Positions 1 to 14,031 of a stretch of DNA of 64,000 bases are shown piece after piece. Below the pieces are notes generated by a model. It saw only the letters and a list, made by a program, of their open reading frames with translations. It was not told the DNA's origin and made no database searches. The translations under genes were made by a program, and so were the position numbers. Origin of the DNA: Glossina fuscipes. Its lineage: Eukaryota; Arthropoda; Insecta; Diptera; Glossinidae. The stretch spans positions 26,027,296 through 26,091,295 of the forward strand of contig NW_023998415.1 in NCBI RefSeq assembly GCF_014805625.2, given 5' to 3'. Position 1 is the stretch's first letter, and every line of letters starts with the position of its first letter.

Positions 1-219
1 CTCACGTATAACATATACATGCATCAAAAAAGACCTGTAGATGCCAAGATGAAACAAGAAGAAACCAAAACAAAAAAAAGAAATATAAAAAAATAAATAG
101 TGTTTGTCTAAATCTGAACGCCTTTCGTGTCTTAAAGCATTAAATTATCTTTGTTTTCATGTTAAAGAAAACAGCATAAACTGTAATACGTATAAATATT
201 GCAGATAAAAATGCTGCAC

Positions 220-220
<1 letters not shown>

Positions 221-252
<32 letters not shown>

Positions 253-256
253 CATC
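221..256 (+). repeat. (CAT)n microsatellite
   Basis: Twelve trinucleotide units with one interruption (caccat). Confidence 0.9.
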
Positions 257-2064
257 GTTATGTTCATAAACACCAACTAGGCGATCAACTACTAACCCAG
301 TAATTGAACTAATCGCCCACAGCGATGAAGTTCATCCGAATAATTTATCCGAACTTAGCTTAAGACAAATTGCGTGATATCCCATACAGCCATCGATATG
401 TTATAGCAGTAAACTGGACGCCTAATTTTTGCCTAAAAATCTAAAAGAAATTCGATGAGTAAAGAACGTTAAAGAAGATTTCAATTTTCTAAGCAATAAA
501 CAAAAAAGTACAAGCGTAAGAGTGACGCTTTTACATTTTTTACTTTAAAGTGGACAATATTCAACTATTCCTCTATTGGCGCGGGCACAAATTTTGGTAG
601 AACAAGCACATACATATATGGTTTAATTGATTCAGAATTGAAAGCTATCTCTGCGTGTTACCCACCGAATGATAACATGAACATCCTTTTAATCATTAAA
701 TGGGTATTAAAGCAGATTGACTTAGTTTGTAGTACGAGTATATTTTTATAGTTCTTTCTCTCTCTCTCTCGTTTTATCGATGAGTTAATGAGCACATTAA
801 GGCTTCTGCAAATATTGTAGAATTCTACATGAGTTGCAATGATAGCCATAGATATACTACGCTTGTGTATGCGCGTGTAATACAAATGCATACGCAACTG
901 ATTGACAATGTAAAAGACATTGATGAAGTTTTCTAGTGACAAGGCTTTCAATTAAATTCCACTTGTTGTTACGTTTGCATGCGTATACATAACGCATGTT
1001 TATTAAGGCTACTACGGCTACCGCTGCGTGTTGTGCTAATGCTTTTGAGAATTCATCCAGTTTCTCAGTGACTTGAATCGCGCGATATGTTGCTTGATTA
1101 GATTTATTTATGCGTGTGTCATATCATGTTCATTATCCAATGCCTGAAGTGTACAAGTTATTAAATTAATATGAAACGTAAAAAAAAATTTATATCAATA
1201 TTTTTAAAAAGAAAATAAAGAGAAAGAAGCAAAATTCCTTATTACGATAGAGTTGAACACGCTCAATTAGCGAGACAGGGGAAATATTCTTTATTTCGCA
1301 GGACTTAAGTCAGTAATAATACAGTCTCCAAATCAATAATATAATGTCTGCTTAATAGATATCAAAGATTATCTATTATTCGGTACGTGTTAGTTTGCTT
1401 TGATTATCCAGTCTCTGTATCCGTAAATAACGAATTTTTTTTTTTTGCACGGTATATTTTACACCTTCCTATAGTCTAGAAAATGAAATCATGCTCAGAT
1501 TCTACACTACGAGATTATAATGCCAATAATAGGAAGAATTTACTCTTGGCTTTTTTTTGCGCGATACAGTTTTAAGCGATAATCGAGGAGAAGAATTTCT
1601 ATGTGATATTTATGTAGAAGAGGCTAAGCTGTTCTTCTGCTTGCTCCAGAATTCATTTACTTACACTCATTTCATGTTCCATAATTTTATTACATACGGT
1701 TATTATTACATTATTTACATAGTATGTATCATTATTGTTTGTATAATGTATTCAAACCGGAGCAATAAATTCTAAGACTAAAAAGTTGTATGAGGACTAT
1801 ACTATATACAAACAAAAAGGGCCTTAATGTTAGGAAAACTCACAGATAGTAACAGATCCTCACTGAAATAACGAACGGTTTAAGCGAACAATAATAATCA
1901 GCTAAATGTAGATAACTGTAGGAATAGCATTAGCATAAGGATAGGCATGTGAGAAAATCATTACGAGCTTAAGAGAGTGAATGTCTTGTGCGGAGTTAAG
2001 TTGGTATCACTCAAGAGACATCTAGTGAGTCTTTCACAAACTTTGCTAAAACTTTATTTTACTT

Positions 2065-2097
<33 letters not shown>

Positions 2098-2127
2098 CTA
2101 TATATATATATACATGTATATATGTAC
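2065..2127. repeat. (TA)n microsatellite
   Basis: Interrupted TA run, which accounts for the YIYIYI-type ORF over it. Confidence 0.9.
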
Positions 2128-3902
2128 ACTTGCGCGTATATAACGAATTGTATAATGAATTGTTCTAAGGTATATGGGAAATTCTTATCAGGTAAAATGC
2201 GTGGATAATTTATTACATTTGATTAAAATATTTTGTAATCAGCAAAGACTTTCGGAACGATCCAATATTTCCTTTAAGACTTGTTTCTATCGTTTCCTTT
2301 AAAATCAACATATTAATATTTTTGGTTGTACTTTAAATATAGAAAGACATGCAATTTAAAGTTTTTTTCCTTCTTTTTTCACTAACCACATTACACTGAG
2401 AAAAATGCAACTTTGCTTTTACCGTAGATTTGTATCGAATTGAAAATTGTCAGTAATGCATTCGCGGATTCATCAACTTCCAATAGAATTCTGTGAACGA
2501 AAATGTGAAGTACTTTTCCGCAGCATTTTGACACTACATTGACCTACTTTCCTTCGCTTGTATTGTTAGGCTATTTGCTGATAGGAAGCTTGGAGTTGCG
2601 AAAATCCTTCACAACAAATTTTTGTTTCTCTACTCAATCGGTTTTCATGATTATTTTAATTTCCTTTACAGAATCAATCAGAGAAAACCTGCAATCATGA
2701 TGAAACCTCTATTCTCACCTCCCCGAGCCGTTCGAATGATTTCGATGGAGTTGCGCATGCATTGCTAATTGGAAAACTTTATCATATTTAAATTTTAATT
2801 TTTCTAAGAGTGCATGCGATCTTCTCGTCTGCGTTATTTCGTAATTATTACATTAGCAATATTTCCTCTAGGACAGCTGAAGAGCTTTCAAAGTTTAATC
2901 CTGTTTCTCTTTTTTGTGAGTAATGCATCAAAATGCTTGCACATAGTCATCCCCAAAGCCAATCCAAACCTTAAACGCCATCTTCGGTGACTAGCGTAAT
3001 GGAACAAGCAGCATCTTCGGAATCAAAATTTCGCAGAACTTCGTTAACTTTGACTTCGTCACTTACGGCATTTTGTTCGGATATGCTGCTTAGTGCTGTG
3101 CGAATTTGCGAGAAGGTTTTACTTTTCCGAAAACAGGAGAGTGAAAACACGCGTTTAGGTGCCTACGGTGTTTGCTGCATCAGTCTTCTCAAACACTTAC
3201 CACAATATCATTGCTTTCTTCTGCGAGTAATCATCTTCTATGGGAGGCATTTTGAATCTCGGAGCTTGTAAAAGAGAGAAATCCTTTAATTAATGCTTTC
3301 CTTAATATAACATTTTTTTCTGCATTCCAAATTTTAAAAACTCTGCGCTCGCCCTCACCACGGGGATTAAAAATTTTAGTACATTTTTTAGACGGACAGC
3401 ATGTACGCAAAAAGCTCAATACTTTCAATAGTAAATGATTTTCCGAATATCCACGAAATTTTCGGTATAAACATTTACAAAATCAAGAAAAGTCAGCCCC
3501 TTGGTATTACTAGAAGCCTAAATGAAACGCGGTCAATTTTACAACGTTTTCAGTTCGGTTTACTTTAACTTTGGGCCACTTGTGCTCAAGTGCCGATAAC
3601 CACAACTTTGTTGTACACCCAAGATTTGCCATTACTTTTTTGGACAGTGCATGAATGAAACAGTTTAAGCTTATGTTAAGTGAATGGCCTATAAAGGTTC
3701 TGTGGTTAGGCCATAGCATGATTTTGGCAGCTATCAAAGTGTGTTTGGCGTAAAGTAACTAAAATGTGCAATAAATGCACAATATGCATGCATGCCTTAT
3801 TGCCTTAATGTAACTCCAATTGAATGGATACGATGGCGCTTTGAACTAAATGCAATCCCCTTCTCCGCCCCCTGTCTTTACTTGAAAAAAAAAAAAACAC
3901 AT

Positions 3903-3941
3903 AAAATAATAATAAATAAATAAATAAATAAATAAATAAAG
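3903..3941 (+). repeat. (AAAT)n microsatellite
   Basis: About eight 'aaat' tetranucleotide units after an 'aataat' start. Confidence 0.9.
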
Positions 3942-5390
3942 ATTTCTTGCCGAGATATGTAACCATGCAAACATATACGACATTGGAGCATAGAGACTTG
4001 CTCTCTGTTTATATTGTTGTTGGTTTACTGTTAGAGTTAAGTATTAATACGCTTTAAAGTCGGCCAAGTTAAGTGACTGACCACGCCATACGTATACATA
4101 AGCTTGTATGCACAAAGAGGGGTTCTATGCATTGCTTAAATTTAAATAAACTAAGCGTTTAAATAACCATATCTTGGCCTGTCTCTCGCAGACCAGCATT
4201 CTGCTTAGCTACATGTATGCGTATATATAGGTTTACAACAGGTGTCACCCTGTGACTTTATCACTTTATGTGATCGTCGCCGTTATTACTATGACTTCGT
4301 TCGTTCCCTGTTTCTTGTGAAAATCATTATTATGCAATAGCTTTTTGTTTAAAATAATATCCAGTAATTAAAGTGTCACTAAGCATAGAGTGTTAATACT
4401 AAAAAAATCCAACTAAATCAAATGAACACTAAAAAAACATACAGGAGACTATATATAGTTGAAGTCGAATCTTCTAATTCCCTCCGTGAGGAAGAGAAAA
4501 TAAATAGTTAGTATTTGTTCCCTACATCTCTCCTAGATTGTATACAGTTAAGCAGATTTTTGATGATCTATGTGTTATGCGCCTCGACCCTAAAGAGTAT
4601 TGAACCTCTTTCTTGTTTCTTCCTCTCATAAGGCAACCCCAGTAATTGTATACAGCCCGCTATATCGCATAAACAACAGTGTATGGATCTTGACTTGATC
4701 TTACAATCAAGTATCGGGCATTAACTATGCTAAAGTTGGATATGAAAAATTAAGCCCATTATCACTGCTTTCTGGACTTTAATTATTGGATCTAATATCA
4801 GTTTTTCAAATGTGGACTGCCCTTCTTTCACTTTATTCCCTTCTTGCGTTTCCCTAACATTTCACATTTCTTCTTCTTGCCCAAGCAAAAAGCGCAGTAC
4901 TCACCTACGGAATACATTTCGTTAGGAGTTCGCCGCAAAGAATTTTTGATGAAAAGAAAAGACGATCGGCGTTATCTCAGCTCATGTCACGTAAATATAT
5001 TTTCAAAAACGTAAATTTTTAATTTTTCAATCAATTGAACTTCACTTTTATTTTTATATATCATTTCCTAATTGAGATTGACATTGCTTATTGCAAGCTA
5101 TTTATTTTTTATTTATCATATATCTTCAACTGACATGTATGATTTATGGATATACGTAAAGGAATAGGTGCCGCAGAGATAAAAGAGTTTCATCCACTGA
5201 CGAAATCTTCTTATTGTGTCCTCACCCGCTACGACATAGCGCGACTGTTTCTTCTCTACCCGAGCTGTCCAATTTTCGAAAATTCTACTTGCAATGGGTC
5301 GTTTGCCATTCCGCGGACTCGCAGATTCGCAGCAAGCAAAAGTGCTTTGTCCATCAATAAATAGATCTACTCCAAAAGGTAGACACATAA

Positions 5391-5392
<2 letters not shown>

Positions 5393-5439
<47 letters not shown>

Positions 5440-5455
5440 GAGAGAGTGAGAGAGA
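5393..5455 (+). repeat. (GA)n microsatellite
   Basis: About 31 dinucleotide units, with T substitutions near the right end. (GA)n tracts can bind GAGA-type factors in flies, but no promoter is evident next to it. Confidence 0.9.
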
Positions 5456-6242
5456 TAGACAGAAAGATACTCCCTCTATATCTGCAAGAAATTTAGAGAA
5501 ATTGTAAAAAGAAAAACTTGCAGATGAGGAAATGGTGAAAGGTATACAAACTTCGTCTTATCCATACGGCGCTATAGTCTACTGTGAATTTCTGAAAATC
5601 GATTTAGGTCTGTGATAAGTCTGTCCGAATATCGCTATAAGTATTAACCCTACTCTACTATATAAATGTTAGATGTTCGCCAACAAAACATTTACGATCT
5701 GCAAAGAAGCTGACTTCCTCTGTCCACAGGTACAAAGCCTAGTCATCCTGTTACTCGCTCTTGATTGATAGTCCAGAGTTGCATGATTCTTAAATTGCTG
5801 GCAAAAAATTGTGGAGTAAGCCTTCCAATAGGATAGGGTGCAAGATTTAGCCACGAATAGTTTCATATCAGCGTGAAAATTTAATATTATCTGTGCAAGA
5901 GGTTTTCCGAACTGCATTAGTATATTTTTGTTGCTTTTTTTTTGTTGCATAAGTCGGATGTACGCAGTTGCGTTTCCCTTTACATAATACTTAAGGACTT
6001 TAATGAAAATCCAATTAAAATGGGAAAAGGACAAAATGCGTTTTTCTGGATCTACAATTTGAGATGAGAAGGGTATAGTAGGTTTCTAACTGTTCCACAT
6101 AATACAATAAATAAACGATAATACATAGAAGGCACAAATTCGTAAACTATGAGAAGAGCTTGTATGAAACTTGTATTCGGTGATTACCGAATCTTTTAAA
6201 TCATCACCAATTAAAAAAAAAAAAAAAATAAGAACTAAATCT

Positions 6243-6842
6243 ATGTACTCCATAATATTGCGTGGGCGCGGCTGATTTTCTCTATTTTCATAAAAAAATT
6301 GGAAGTTTATATGGTGTGCGTGTGTTTCTCACACTATGAGTAAAAACCAATAGATAAGAAAAACAACGATTATCGCCGTTTTTGCTACATAAACGTGTGA
6401 GCGTTGTACGCGTGTCTGTTGACAGGTTCGGGTCATTTTCAACTTCTTTTCCAATTTTGTAAGCCATAGTATCACTTCTGCGAACAGGACAATGTTTATC
6501 ACAGATAATAGGGATGAGCGGACGGATACATTCTAATATTGAGTAGGCATGCCCAATTTTTCCCATTTTCGCAAAGCTACTATAACATCGTCCATACAAT
6601 ATACATTCAAATTTTCATAAATTCATCTTCCATCTCTCATGAGTAATGAACAAAAAATTAAAAAAACTGAAGTGTTGTCAGTTTAGGCGGTATTTTAAGC
6701 GTATCCTTCGACCGATTTGGTCCATTTTCAATACCAACGTCAGGCCAGGAGAATATTTAAAACAATTGGACAGCGAGGCAGACCTGCAGACAGAATGAGG
6801 TAAATTGATTCAGGATTTGAATTCTCTCTCTAAAGGATCTCT
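6243..6842 (-). repeat. Family A dispersed repeat, minus orientation
   Basis: Collinear with the copy at 11040-11958: shared blocks include 'gtgggcgcg..tgattttctctattttca', a 'ttg(g/a)gtaggc' block, 'atgagtaatgarcaaaaaa' and the 'cttcgac..atytggyc..atttcaatac' block. The 6780-6850 end carries the reverse complement of the family's 'gactctgtaaagt...gatttagc' head. The 6288-6599 ORF lies inside it and is a chance reading. Confidence 0.65.
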
Positions 6843-8408
6843 GAAGCTTCCTTGTGCGAAGTCAACTAACAACGCCATCTGTAGTAGACGAAGCGGACAA
6901 TGTTTCTCTTTTATGAACCTAGCAAAAGCATAAAGCGTCAGCAAAGAGCAGAGCACATTGGTTAACTTATGAAAGTAAAGGGATAGGACTAGTGAAAGGG
7001 CTGCAATCAACATGGATCAGGATATATATATCTTAGGTAAAAAGTATTTCCAAACTTTTCTTCTAATGCCTTATTTCTGCCCATTATCGTCAAAACGTGT
7101 GCTTTCAATTTTTGGTTTATTTTTCTGGATCACACTATCATAGAGAATAGCAACGTTATAAAGATTTCTTGAGTTCCTGATCTAGTTTGATTTTAATTGG
7201 TCTTATTTCATTTCATTTCATTTCATTTGACGCCGTTTCCCAGATTTATTTTCATGACCAATAACCCTTAGATACTTCGGCCGTTCAGAATTCGATCGTC
7301 TCTTAATGCAAGTTTTTGTGGTGATTGCGCGTCAATTCGGACGCATTCCGACTCCATACTTTAGTAACAATCAAATTGGTTTCGCTTGTTAGCGGATCTT
7401 TGCGTCTAACTAAAGCTATAGGAATTGGTTCATAAAGCTTTGGTTACGACTTCATTACGCCCATATCCAAGTAAAGGTTTTCATCGTAATGGCATGTTAT
7501 AAACTTTGGGCAACAATTGAAGTTGAACAAGCTTGAATGCAAAGTAGTTGCTTAAAAGATCTATAGATTTCAAATATTTAGTTTCTTATCATTTATATAG
7601 TTTTCTGCAAAAATTATATGTTTAACTTACCGAGAGCAACTAATCATACATAAGTTATAGTTACGAGTGCAGAGAATTGCATGAAAAATATGTATAAATA
7701 AGAAAAAATGAAAATCAAAAAACAAAAAAAAAAAAACAAAAAAAAATGTACGAAAAACAGTCATGACATTGTTTTGTATTAAAATTTATGAATATTAATA
7801 CAAGTCCGCTCCATGTTGCCGGGTGCTTATGCTGATTTGTTTTTTTTTTTTTTTTTTTTGTTGGCCTCTCTTTTTCTAATTGACAATTAAAAATACGAGG
7901 TGTAAACCAGTAAATTATTAGAAGTGTTGTTATTATATCTATTGTATGCAATTTAGGAAAAGTCAAAATTGCCCTCAAGTTCTCAAATTTTGAATTGAAT
8001 TATAACTCGTAACAGCGAAATCCGTACAATGCTCTGTTATTAAAAGTTATGGTGTTGCGATTACAATGAACGTAATACGAAATACGAAATATTCAAACTT
8101 TTTTCATAGTTTATGGTTAGGAATATCTCGTAGGTAGTACATTTAGTTTTTATGTGTTTTTAATAAAGTGTCGAGTTTGTTGTGAAATATTACCACACAA
8201 AAGAGAATTTAAATAACAATGAACGAGAAGAAAAAAAAATAGACTACAGAATAATCGCTTCCCTAACATCAAACTTTATTGAAAAATGTATGAAAAATAT
8301 GTACATGCATGTGTATGTCTTCTACATATGTTGCATATGCATACCGGAAAGCAGGTTTATATACAGTATGTGAAAATTGATTAATGAATATCTTATGCAT
8401 ATGTCTGT

Positions 8409-8600
8409 AAGCTTGTTATACCCACCACAGGGAACTTAATCGATTTGCCAAATATTCGTTAGGCAAGAAAGTACATGCGCATCAAATACCACATGAGGTA
8501 TATATATTCCTGATTAGCGTGGAAACGGCCAATCGATATACTAAAAAAATTGTTGCCGATGTCTGATAACATAATTATTGTGTAGGGTAGCACAGACGCA
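8409..8600 (+). repeat. Weak family A head
   Basis: Opens 'ttgttatacccaccacag' and continues with '..gaggtatatatattcctgattagcgtggaa', which are the two most recognisable blocks of family A. The rest is too diverged to align by eye. Confidence 0.45.
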
Positions 8601-9388
8601 ATGATCAATCATTCAGAAGACATCTCTTGTGAATTCCATGTGACACGGTGGCAGTCAGAAAGAAGTGAGGAAAGAGAAAAAACTAGAAATTCGCCGTCTG
8701 CGGCCTGGGGACAGTGTAACCTATCGGTTGTACATTTACTGACTGAGCACTAACTATAGCTACGAAAAGATATGTTCTACAGAACTGACATTAAAACCCA
8801 CGAACACTGACTTGCTAGTCGTCGTTCGTGTTAGTATCGATTATGCCCGTTTCTAAAGAACTCGCCCTCTTCTACCATTTTAGCGCCCTCTTCTACCTTT
8901 CTATGCCATATATTGAGCATAGAAAGCTGTAAGAAAACACCCGACGATATTATGCAACTTCCTTCTCCGCATTCTCCCCCTCCCCATAAACTCAATGAAA
9001 GATAATCACTCTGTATAAACGTGACTTGTGAAATTTCATCCCTAAGGATTATCACATCAAACCAAAAACAGAAAAAAGAAAAGATTTATTAATATATATA
9101 TATATGTATATATATATATAGATCTTTAAATATAAATTCTAAAGACCACGTCAGTCAGCCTGTGAAAAATTTCTTCCTGTCCAAACCAACCACATTTTAC
9201 ATGGAAGGAATTGAAAAACTACCAGGAAGATGAGAGAAGAGTATGCATAATGGCCTAGTGGCCAATATATAATAAATTAACGTAATATTGTTATTCAATG
9301 AAAGCCTGATAACAAAACGGAAGATCCTCATGACTCCCCTAAGAAGCTTCAAGAAATGATATTAGAACCATAATCTACGATGCTTGTA

Positions 9389-9393
<5 letters not shown>

Positions 9394-9433
<40 letters not shown>
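9394..9433. repeat. (TA)n microsatellite
   Basis: Perfect TA run ending in 'tgtatgta'. Confidence 0.9.
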
Positions 9434-9436
<3 letters not shown>

Positions 9437-10213
9437 TTCTGATTCAATAGTTTCGGGCACTTCTATGGATTTTGATACCAGTGGTTTGTTTACTCTGCCA
9501 GGGCACTCGAAATACCTAAAGTAGAGACTTACGCTGAACATTGGCAAATTAATTTTAAAAAACTGACACGAGTCACCCATTAATTGAACTACCATCAGGA
9601 CTTTTCGTATCACAGGGTGAAAAATATTTCGTTGGGTAAGTAATCTTTGCACGGCGTCTCGGCCAGTCAAAATTAATATCAATGGTATGAAGCCTCCGCT
9701 CGATAATCGCGGAACTTCCATATAGTTAGCACACTAACATGTCACCTCACCCTCTCTCAGCCATCTAAGTATTTCCTAAGCAGAATAATCGTAAAAACGA
9801 ATACAGTTTACTAGTTTCTAGGTCACCTATCGCTCGAAGTTTGACGCAAGACCAAGCTTGTGCTTGAAGCTATAGGTAGAAATCGTATAAAAAAAAAAGT
9901 TGAAAACTCGCAATGGGTTGATCTTAAATTTTCAGTAGTGAAGCGAATGTTTGTTTCATCATCATTTTTCTTTTCCAATATTTACGATAAGCGAAATTGT
10001 AAGAGTGTAACAATAGGAGGGAGCATTACAATTTTATTACAAAGAACTGGAGAAGCGGGGCCAGTTTTATAAGTTACAATATTCTTGCATATAAATCATT
10101 TTAATTTGCTTTCTTCATCTTTTTTCTGTTCACGGAAGCATTTATTAAAAATTTTTAAACCAATTATTAATGATTGCTACCATAAATGTGAAAGCAAGAA
10201 AAAAAAAAAAAAG

Positions 10214-10244
<31 letters not shown>

Positions 10245-11039
10245 TTTTTAAATGCATCGTATGTGCATATGTTTAAATGTAATTTTATTTTAGTACTCCT
10301 ATCCGGCTGAGCACCGTAGGTGGTAGCAAATAACTCAAGGCAATAACATTAACATCTATCCATTCATGTTTTATTTATTTCTCACACACTCGTGCATGCG
10401 CAAGGCTTTTGTCAATTGCAACATGTGTTGCAATTAATATTGATTACATATTTTTATAACTAAGCCTTAAACCAACAGTTACTGTGGCCATTTTCCACAC
10501 AAATATAATTTTATAATTTTACAATAGAAAGAAAAAAAAAAATTACGTCAAATGATTGAAAATTACGTCAAATGGATATGAATCCATATTCATCTAAGAG
10601 CGAAATTTGAATGCCCTTCATTTCGAGGATCAATCAATAGGTATTTGTCACAGATTTCCTAAACAAGCCCATCTATCGAAAATTTCAGTTCTTTGATAGG
10701 TATAAACGACAAGCTAGAAAGAAAATGTGACCCATTCAAATTTACTCGGCGCTAATGGTTCATAAGTATATGCGATAAATTTCAGATTTTTATCGAAATT
10801 ATAACTTTGTGAGTTTCAATCGTTGGCCGAATTGATGATCATTTCAGAATTTTACGCCAAATAAATGAAAACTTTATGAGGTGTAAGAAGATGACTTTTT
10901 ATTTTTCTCGAAAAATATTTATTTAGTCATCAGTCACTATTTTATCCTCTTCATGGATATAATACACTTATCCCAGCTCGTATATTGCACGACAGCACCA
11001 AGTGTATAACAAAGTTAGTACAACAACAAACAAAACAAA

Positions 11040-11958
11040 ATTATATACGGTCGCGATCGACTCTTTTTGTAGCCATCACCGTTATCCTACGTAAGACAAA
11101 AAATAGTCAAAGACATAAATTTTCGTGCTCAATAATACGGAGTGGGCGCGATGGATTTTCTCTATTTTCAAAATGAAAGTTTTTGTGTCTTATGTAGACG
11201 TTCTAGACGTACCCGTGGAAAAGTTTATGTCACATCCAAATGCTTTCGCAAATTTGTAGGCGATATTTTAATACAGGCGGATGGACAGGCGAACAGATTT
11301 GAAACTTGCCAAGAGTTTATCCATTTTATGGGGTTATTGAAGCTTCTTCCAGCGTCTTAGAAAGGAACTAAAAAAAAATTAAATTTTCATACACTCTATT
11401 ATTGGGTAGGCGTAGTCAACTTTTTCCGTTTCTGTACAAGAGTTACAGCATCGCATACATTTATCTATTCTAGTTTATGAGTAATGAGCAAAAAACCATG
11501 TTTTTGTTCCTTTTAAAAAACGGTGGTGTTTTCAGTTCACGTGGTGCCGTGATTACGTGTGGTCTTCGACAGATCTGGCCTTATTTCAATACTAAACTGC
11601 GTACAAGAACTTCGATTGTTTCCGTGAAATTTGAAGTCCATAGCTTCATTTCTGCACCCAAGAGCATGTGCACAACAGACTTTACATGGACCAACAGACA
11701 CACACAGAGGTTACGTACAAAAAAAACAGAACATGTAAAAAAATATTACTTAATTTTTGCGGCCAGGAGAAGATTTACAGCAGACGTTACGCAGACGGAC
11801 GGACAGACATGTTTAAATCGACTTAAAATTTGATGCTAAACAAGAATTGTGGGGTCTCTGATGGTTCCTTTTAGGCGTTTCGTTCCAAACGTTTCGAAAA
11901 GCTGTTTATCTTCAAATATATCCCTGATTTTCCATGACGGGTATAGTAAAATAAAAAT
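11040..11958 (-). repeat. Family A dispersed repeat, near full length, minus orientation
   Basis: Read on the minus strand it starts near 11958 with 'tatacccgtcatgg', continues 'aaacgtttggaac..aacgcc', '..catcagagaccccacaattcttg', 'gtcgatttaaacatgtctgtccgtccgtctg', and ends near 11045 with a 'gtcgatcgcgaccgtatat' block. This is the same order of blocks as in the plus-strand copies at 23964, 24690, 28818 and 37150. ORFs at 11142-11360 and 11477-11833 fall inside and are shadows of repeat DNA. Confidence 0.75.
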
Positions 11959-14029
11959 TTGATTTGAATCAAATATATTCAATATCCAAGACAAGCTTGC
12001 TTGTGATTGCGATATTTTCATTACGTGTCTGTAGTATTGATAAGCACATGCCTAAATAAATACAGATTTAGATCGAAAGATATATACGGGCTAAGATCCG
12101 TTGTTATATGAAAAGATCGTTTAAATCATATTTTTATTCACTTATTGTATAAAGTAAAAATCAGTCTCTTTTATCAATTGCGAGCTAATTTTTTAGATCA
12201 ACTGGGAAGTGTACTCACGAAAGCTGTGAAAGCAAGGTTTACTTTAAATCTCCCTTCTCATAACGGAAGGAAATGCAAAAATGATCGATCTTTCCTAGTC
12301 TTCTTGTCCGATCTAAGGGGATGGGATTTAAAAGCCGATGGAAGAGACAAGACTTCAACTCAAATCAACTTTTTCTATCTTAAACGATGTTTCGATGTTA
12401 CAATTTTTTTTTTTTTTTTTTTTTTTTTGTAGATAGATATGAGTCATAAAATTTATATATATATTTATTTTTTATTTTTTTCAATTTCAACTGTGGTGGG
12501 TGTTAATATGCGCTCCGGATAAAGTAATAAACTAACACTTTTAACTAAGCCTGCATGTGCACTTGCTTTAAGATTAAATCTTACGTAAACGCGATATATA
12601 TGTATGTACAAACATGGAAAAGTAAAAGCCATCGAACATGTGATGATTTGAAAAAAAATTACTTCAGTTTACTTATTGCCTAGATAAGGACGCAAATAGT
12701 TGAGTAAAATAAAATATAACTGTGTGTGTGAAATTTCCCAAGTGAACACCTTTAAGTAAAACGAATTAGTATAAATGGTAGACAGTCTTTTAATTGGTAA
12801 TTAAAAATTAAAGGGTAAGAGATAACAATCATGTGCATTTGAAAATGACTTGATTTAAATGATCGCCTCAGAAACAATTCTGTAACAATTCAATTCTGGA
12901 GAACCAATTTTTGACACTTTCCCTCATAGAATTTGCTCTTAGTTCATCAATAAAACGAATACTTTTGGCGAATTAAGTCATTGAGAGTTTATGGTTTATT
13001 GGAGCGAGCCAAAAAGTCCAATAAAATTGTATCACATGATCTTTGCGACAAGCTGACATAGGCATTTTCGGCGACTATACGATCATGGAACTTTTCTTCC
13101 AATAAATTGATTTTCTTATGAAATATGTGGCAAGTTGCAACCTACTACTTAGGTTCTATCACAAAACATCAGCTCTCAGATAACTACAATGCCATATCCA
13201 AAATATTGAGAGGCATATTCAAAAACGATATTTTCCGCCCATAAACCAATGCAATAAACCTTATTTACTCCGTTGGTTAATCACATATGCGTTGTCATAC
13301 CACTTGCATGTAACCGTGAATTCATTAAGTTTCATCAAGTTTCGATAAGTTTTAACAATTTCTTTAAGCTGTAAAACTGTGTATGTATTCTATTCGACAA
13401 ATAATGGCAAGATTGAAACAATATATTGAAGCAAAGTTGAATCCAAATATCAATCAAAAGAGCGTTTTATTTACCTCATAGTCATTGTCAACCTACTATA
13501 AGTCATCGATAAATCGATAAACGAGCTATCGCTTTGGCATAAAAATTGACCGTTTTGTGTGAAGCATATTTAACTCAACCGCTGGCGACGTGAAGTAAAA
13601 AACTATGTATTCGTCACTATAAAGGCGATCGATATAGTGAAGGTGGAATTGACGTACAAGATTGTTCCTGCTTTTGCAATATTGGTAAAAATCCTGGCAA
13701 AAATTCAATTACAGATGTAGCAGAAAGATCATCATCATCATCACAACTGTCAACTGTTTGCCCTCATCCCGAGAAATTAGGGAAACTCGGCAAGTCAATA
13801 ATATTCTGAAATGAGATAACCGTAGTAGAGGGAGAGTTCCTCTCAAGAAATCTATAACAGTCAACGATTCCAATCTTTTGTTAATGATTAGGTGAATTTT
13901 TATTTGTGACTTTGATGGATTAAAAGATTCATATAGTCATCGACCGACCATAGATCAGCGCACTACAACATCAATGGGATAAACAAATAATTTTTTTTTT
14001 TTTAGCCAAAGATACAATAAGCGTATCAT
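11959..14029. other. Intergenic DNA with one shared 100-bp repeat
   Basis: No gene recognised. A T homopolymer lies at 12402-12428. Bases 13377-13476 match 29430-29529 (separate entry). Confidence 0.6.
13377..13476 (+). repeat. 100-bp dispersed repeat, copy 1
   Basis: Aligns by eye with 29430-29529 in the same orientation at roughly three quarters identity. Common blocks are 'ctatgtatt.tat', 'caaataatgg', 'aat.attgaa', 'atccaaat' and 'gcgttttatt'. Confidence 0.6.
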
Positions 14030-14031
14030 TA

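Larger units (their letters stand above)
1..6242. other. Intergenic AT-rich DNA, no recognised gene
   Basis: Microsatellites (CAT)n 221-256, (TA)n 2065-2127, (AAAT)n 3903-3941 and (GA)n 5393-5455. Short ORFs at 2987-3271 (+), 3510-3737 (-), 5116-5388 (-) and 5669-6034 (-) have no family I recognise. The 5116-5388 block is less AT-rich than its surroundings and open on both strands. Confidence 0.6.
6843..11039. other. Intergenic DNA, no recognised gene
   Basis: Contains a (TTTCA)n run at 7205-7229, long A and T homopolymers near 7720-7860, (TA)n at 9090-9120 and 9394-9433, and an A-rich block at 10199-10244. A duplicated 'cgccctcttctacc' occurs at 8865-8900. A weak family A head lies at 8409-8600. 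The minus ORF at 9389-9721 (110 codons, partly (TA)n-derived) is unrecognised. Confidence 0.6.

Noticed and set aside
221..256. (CAT)n as a His-repeat coding segment or CRISPR-like array
   Set aside because: A perfect trinucleotide microsatellite with no spacers and stops close by in the flanking sequence.
2065..2127. ORFs with YIYIYI peptides here and at 9394, 27583 and 61898
   Set aside because: They are translations of (TA)n microsatellites.
11142..11833. 72- and 118-codon plus-strand ORFs
   Set aside because: They are inside the minus-oriented family A copy; the other copies do not keep these frames open.
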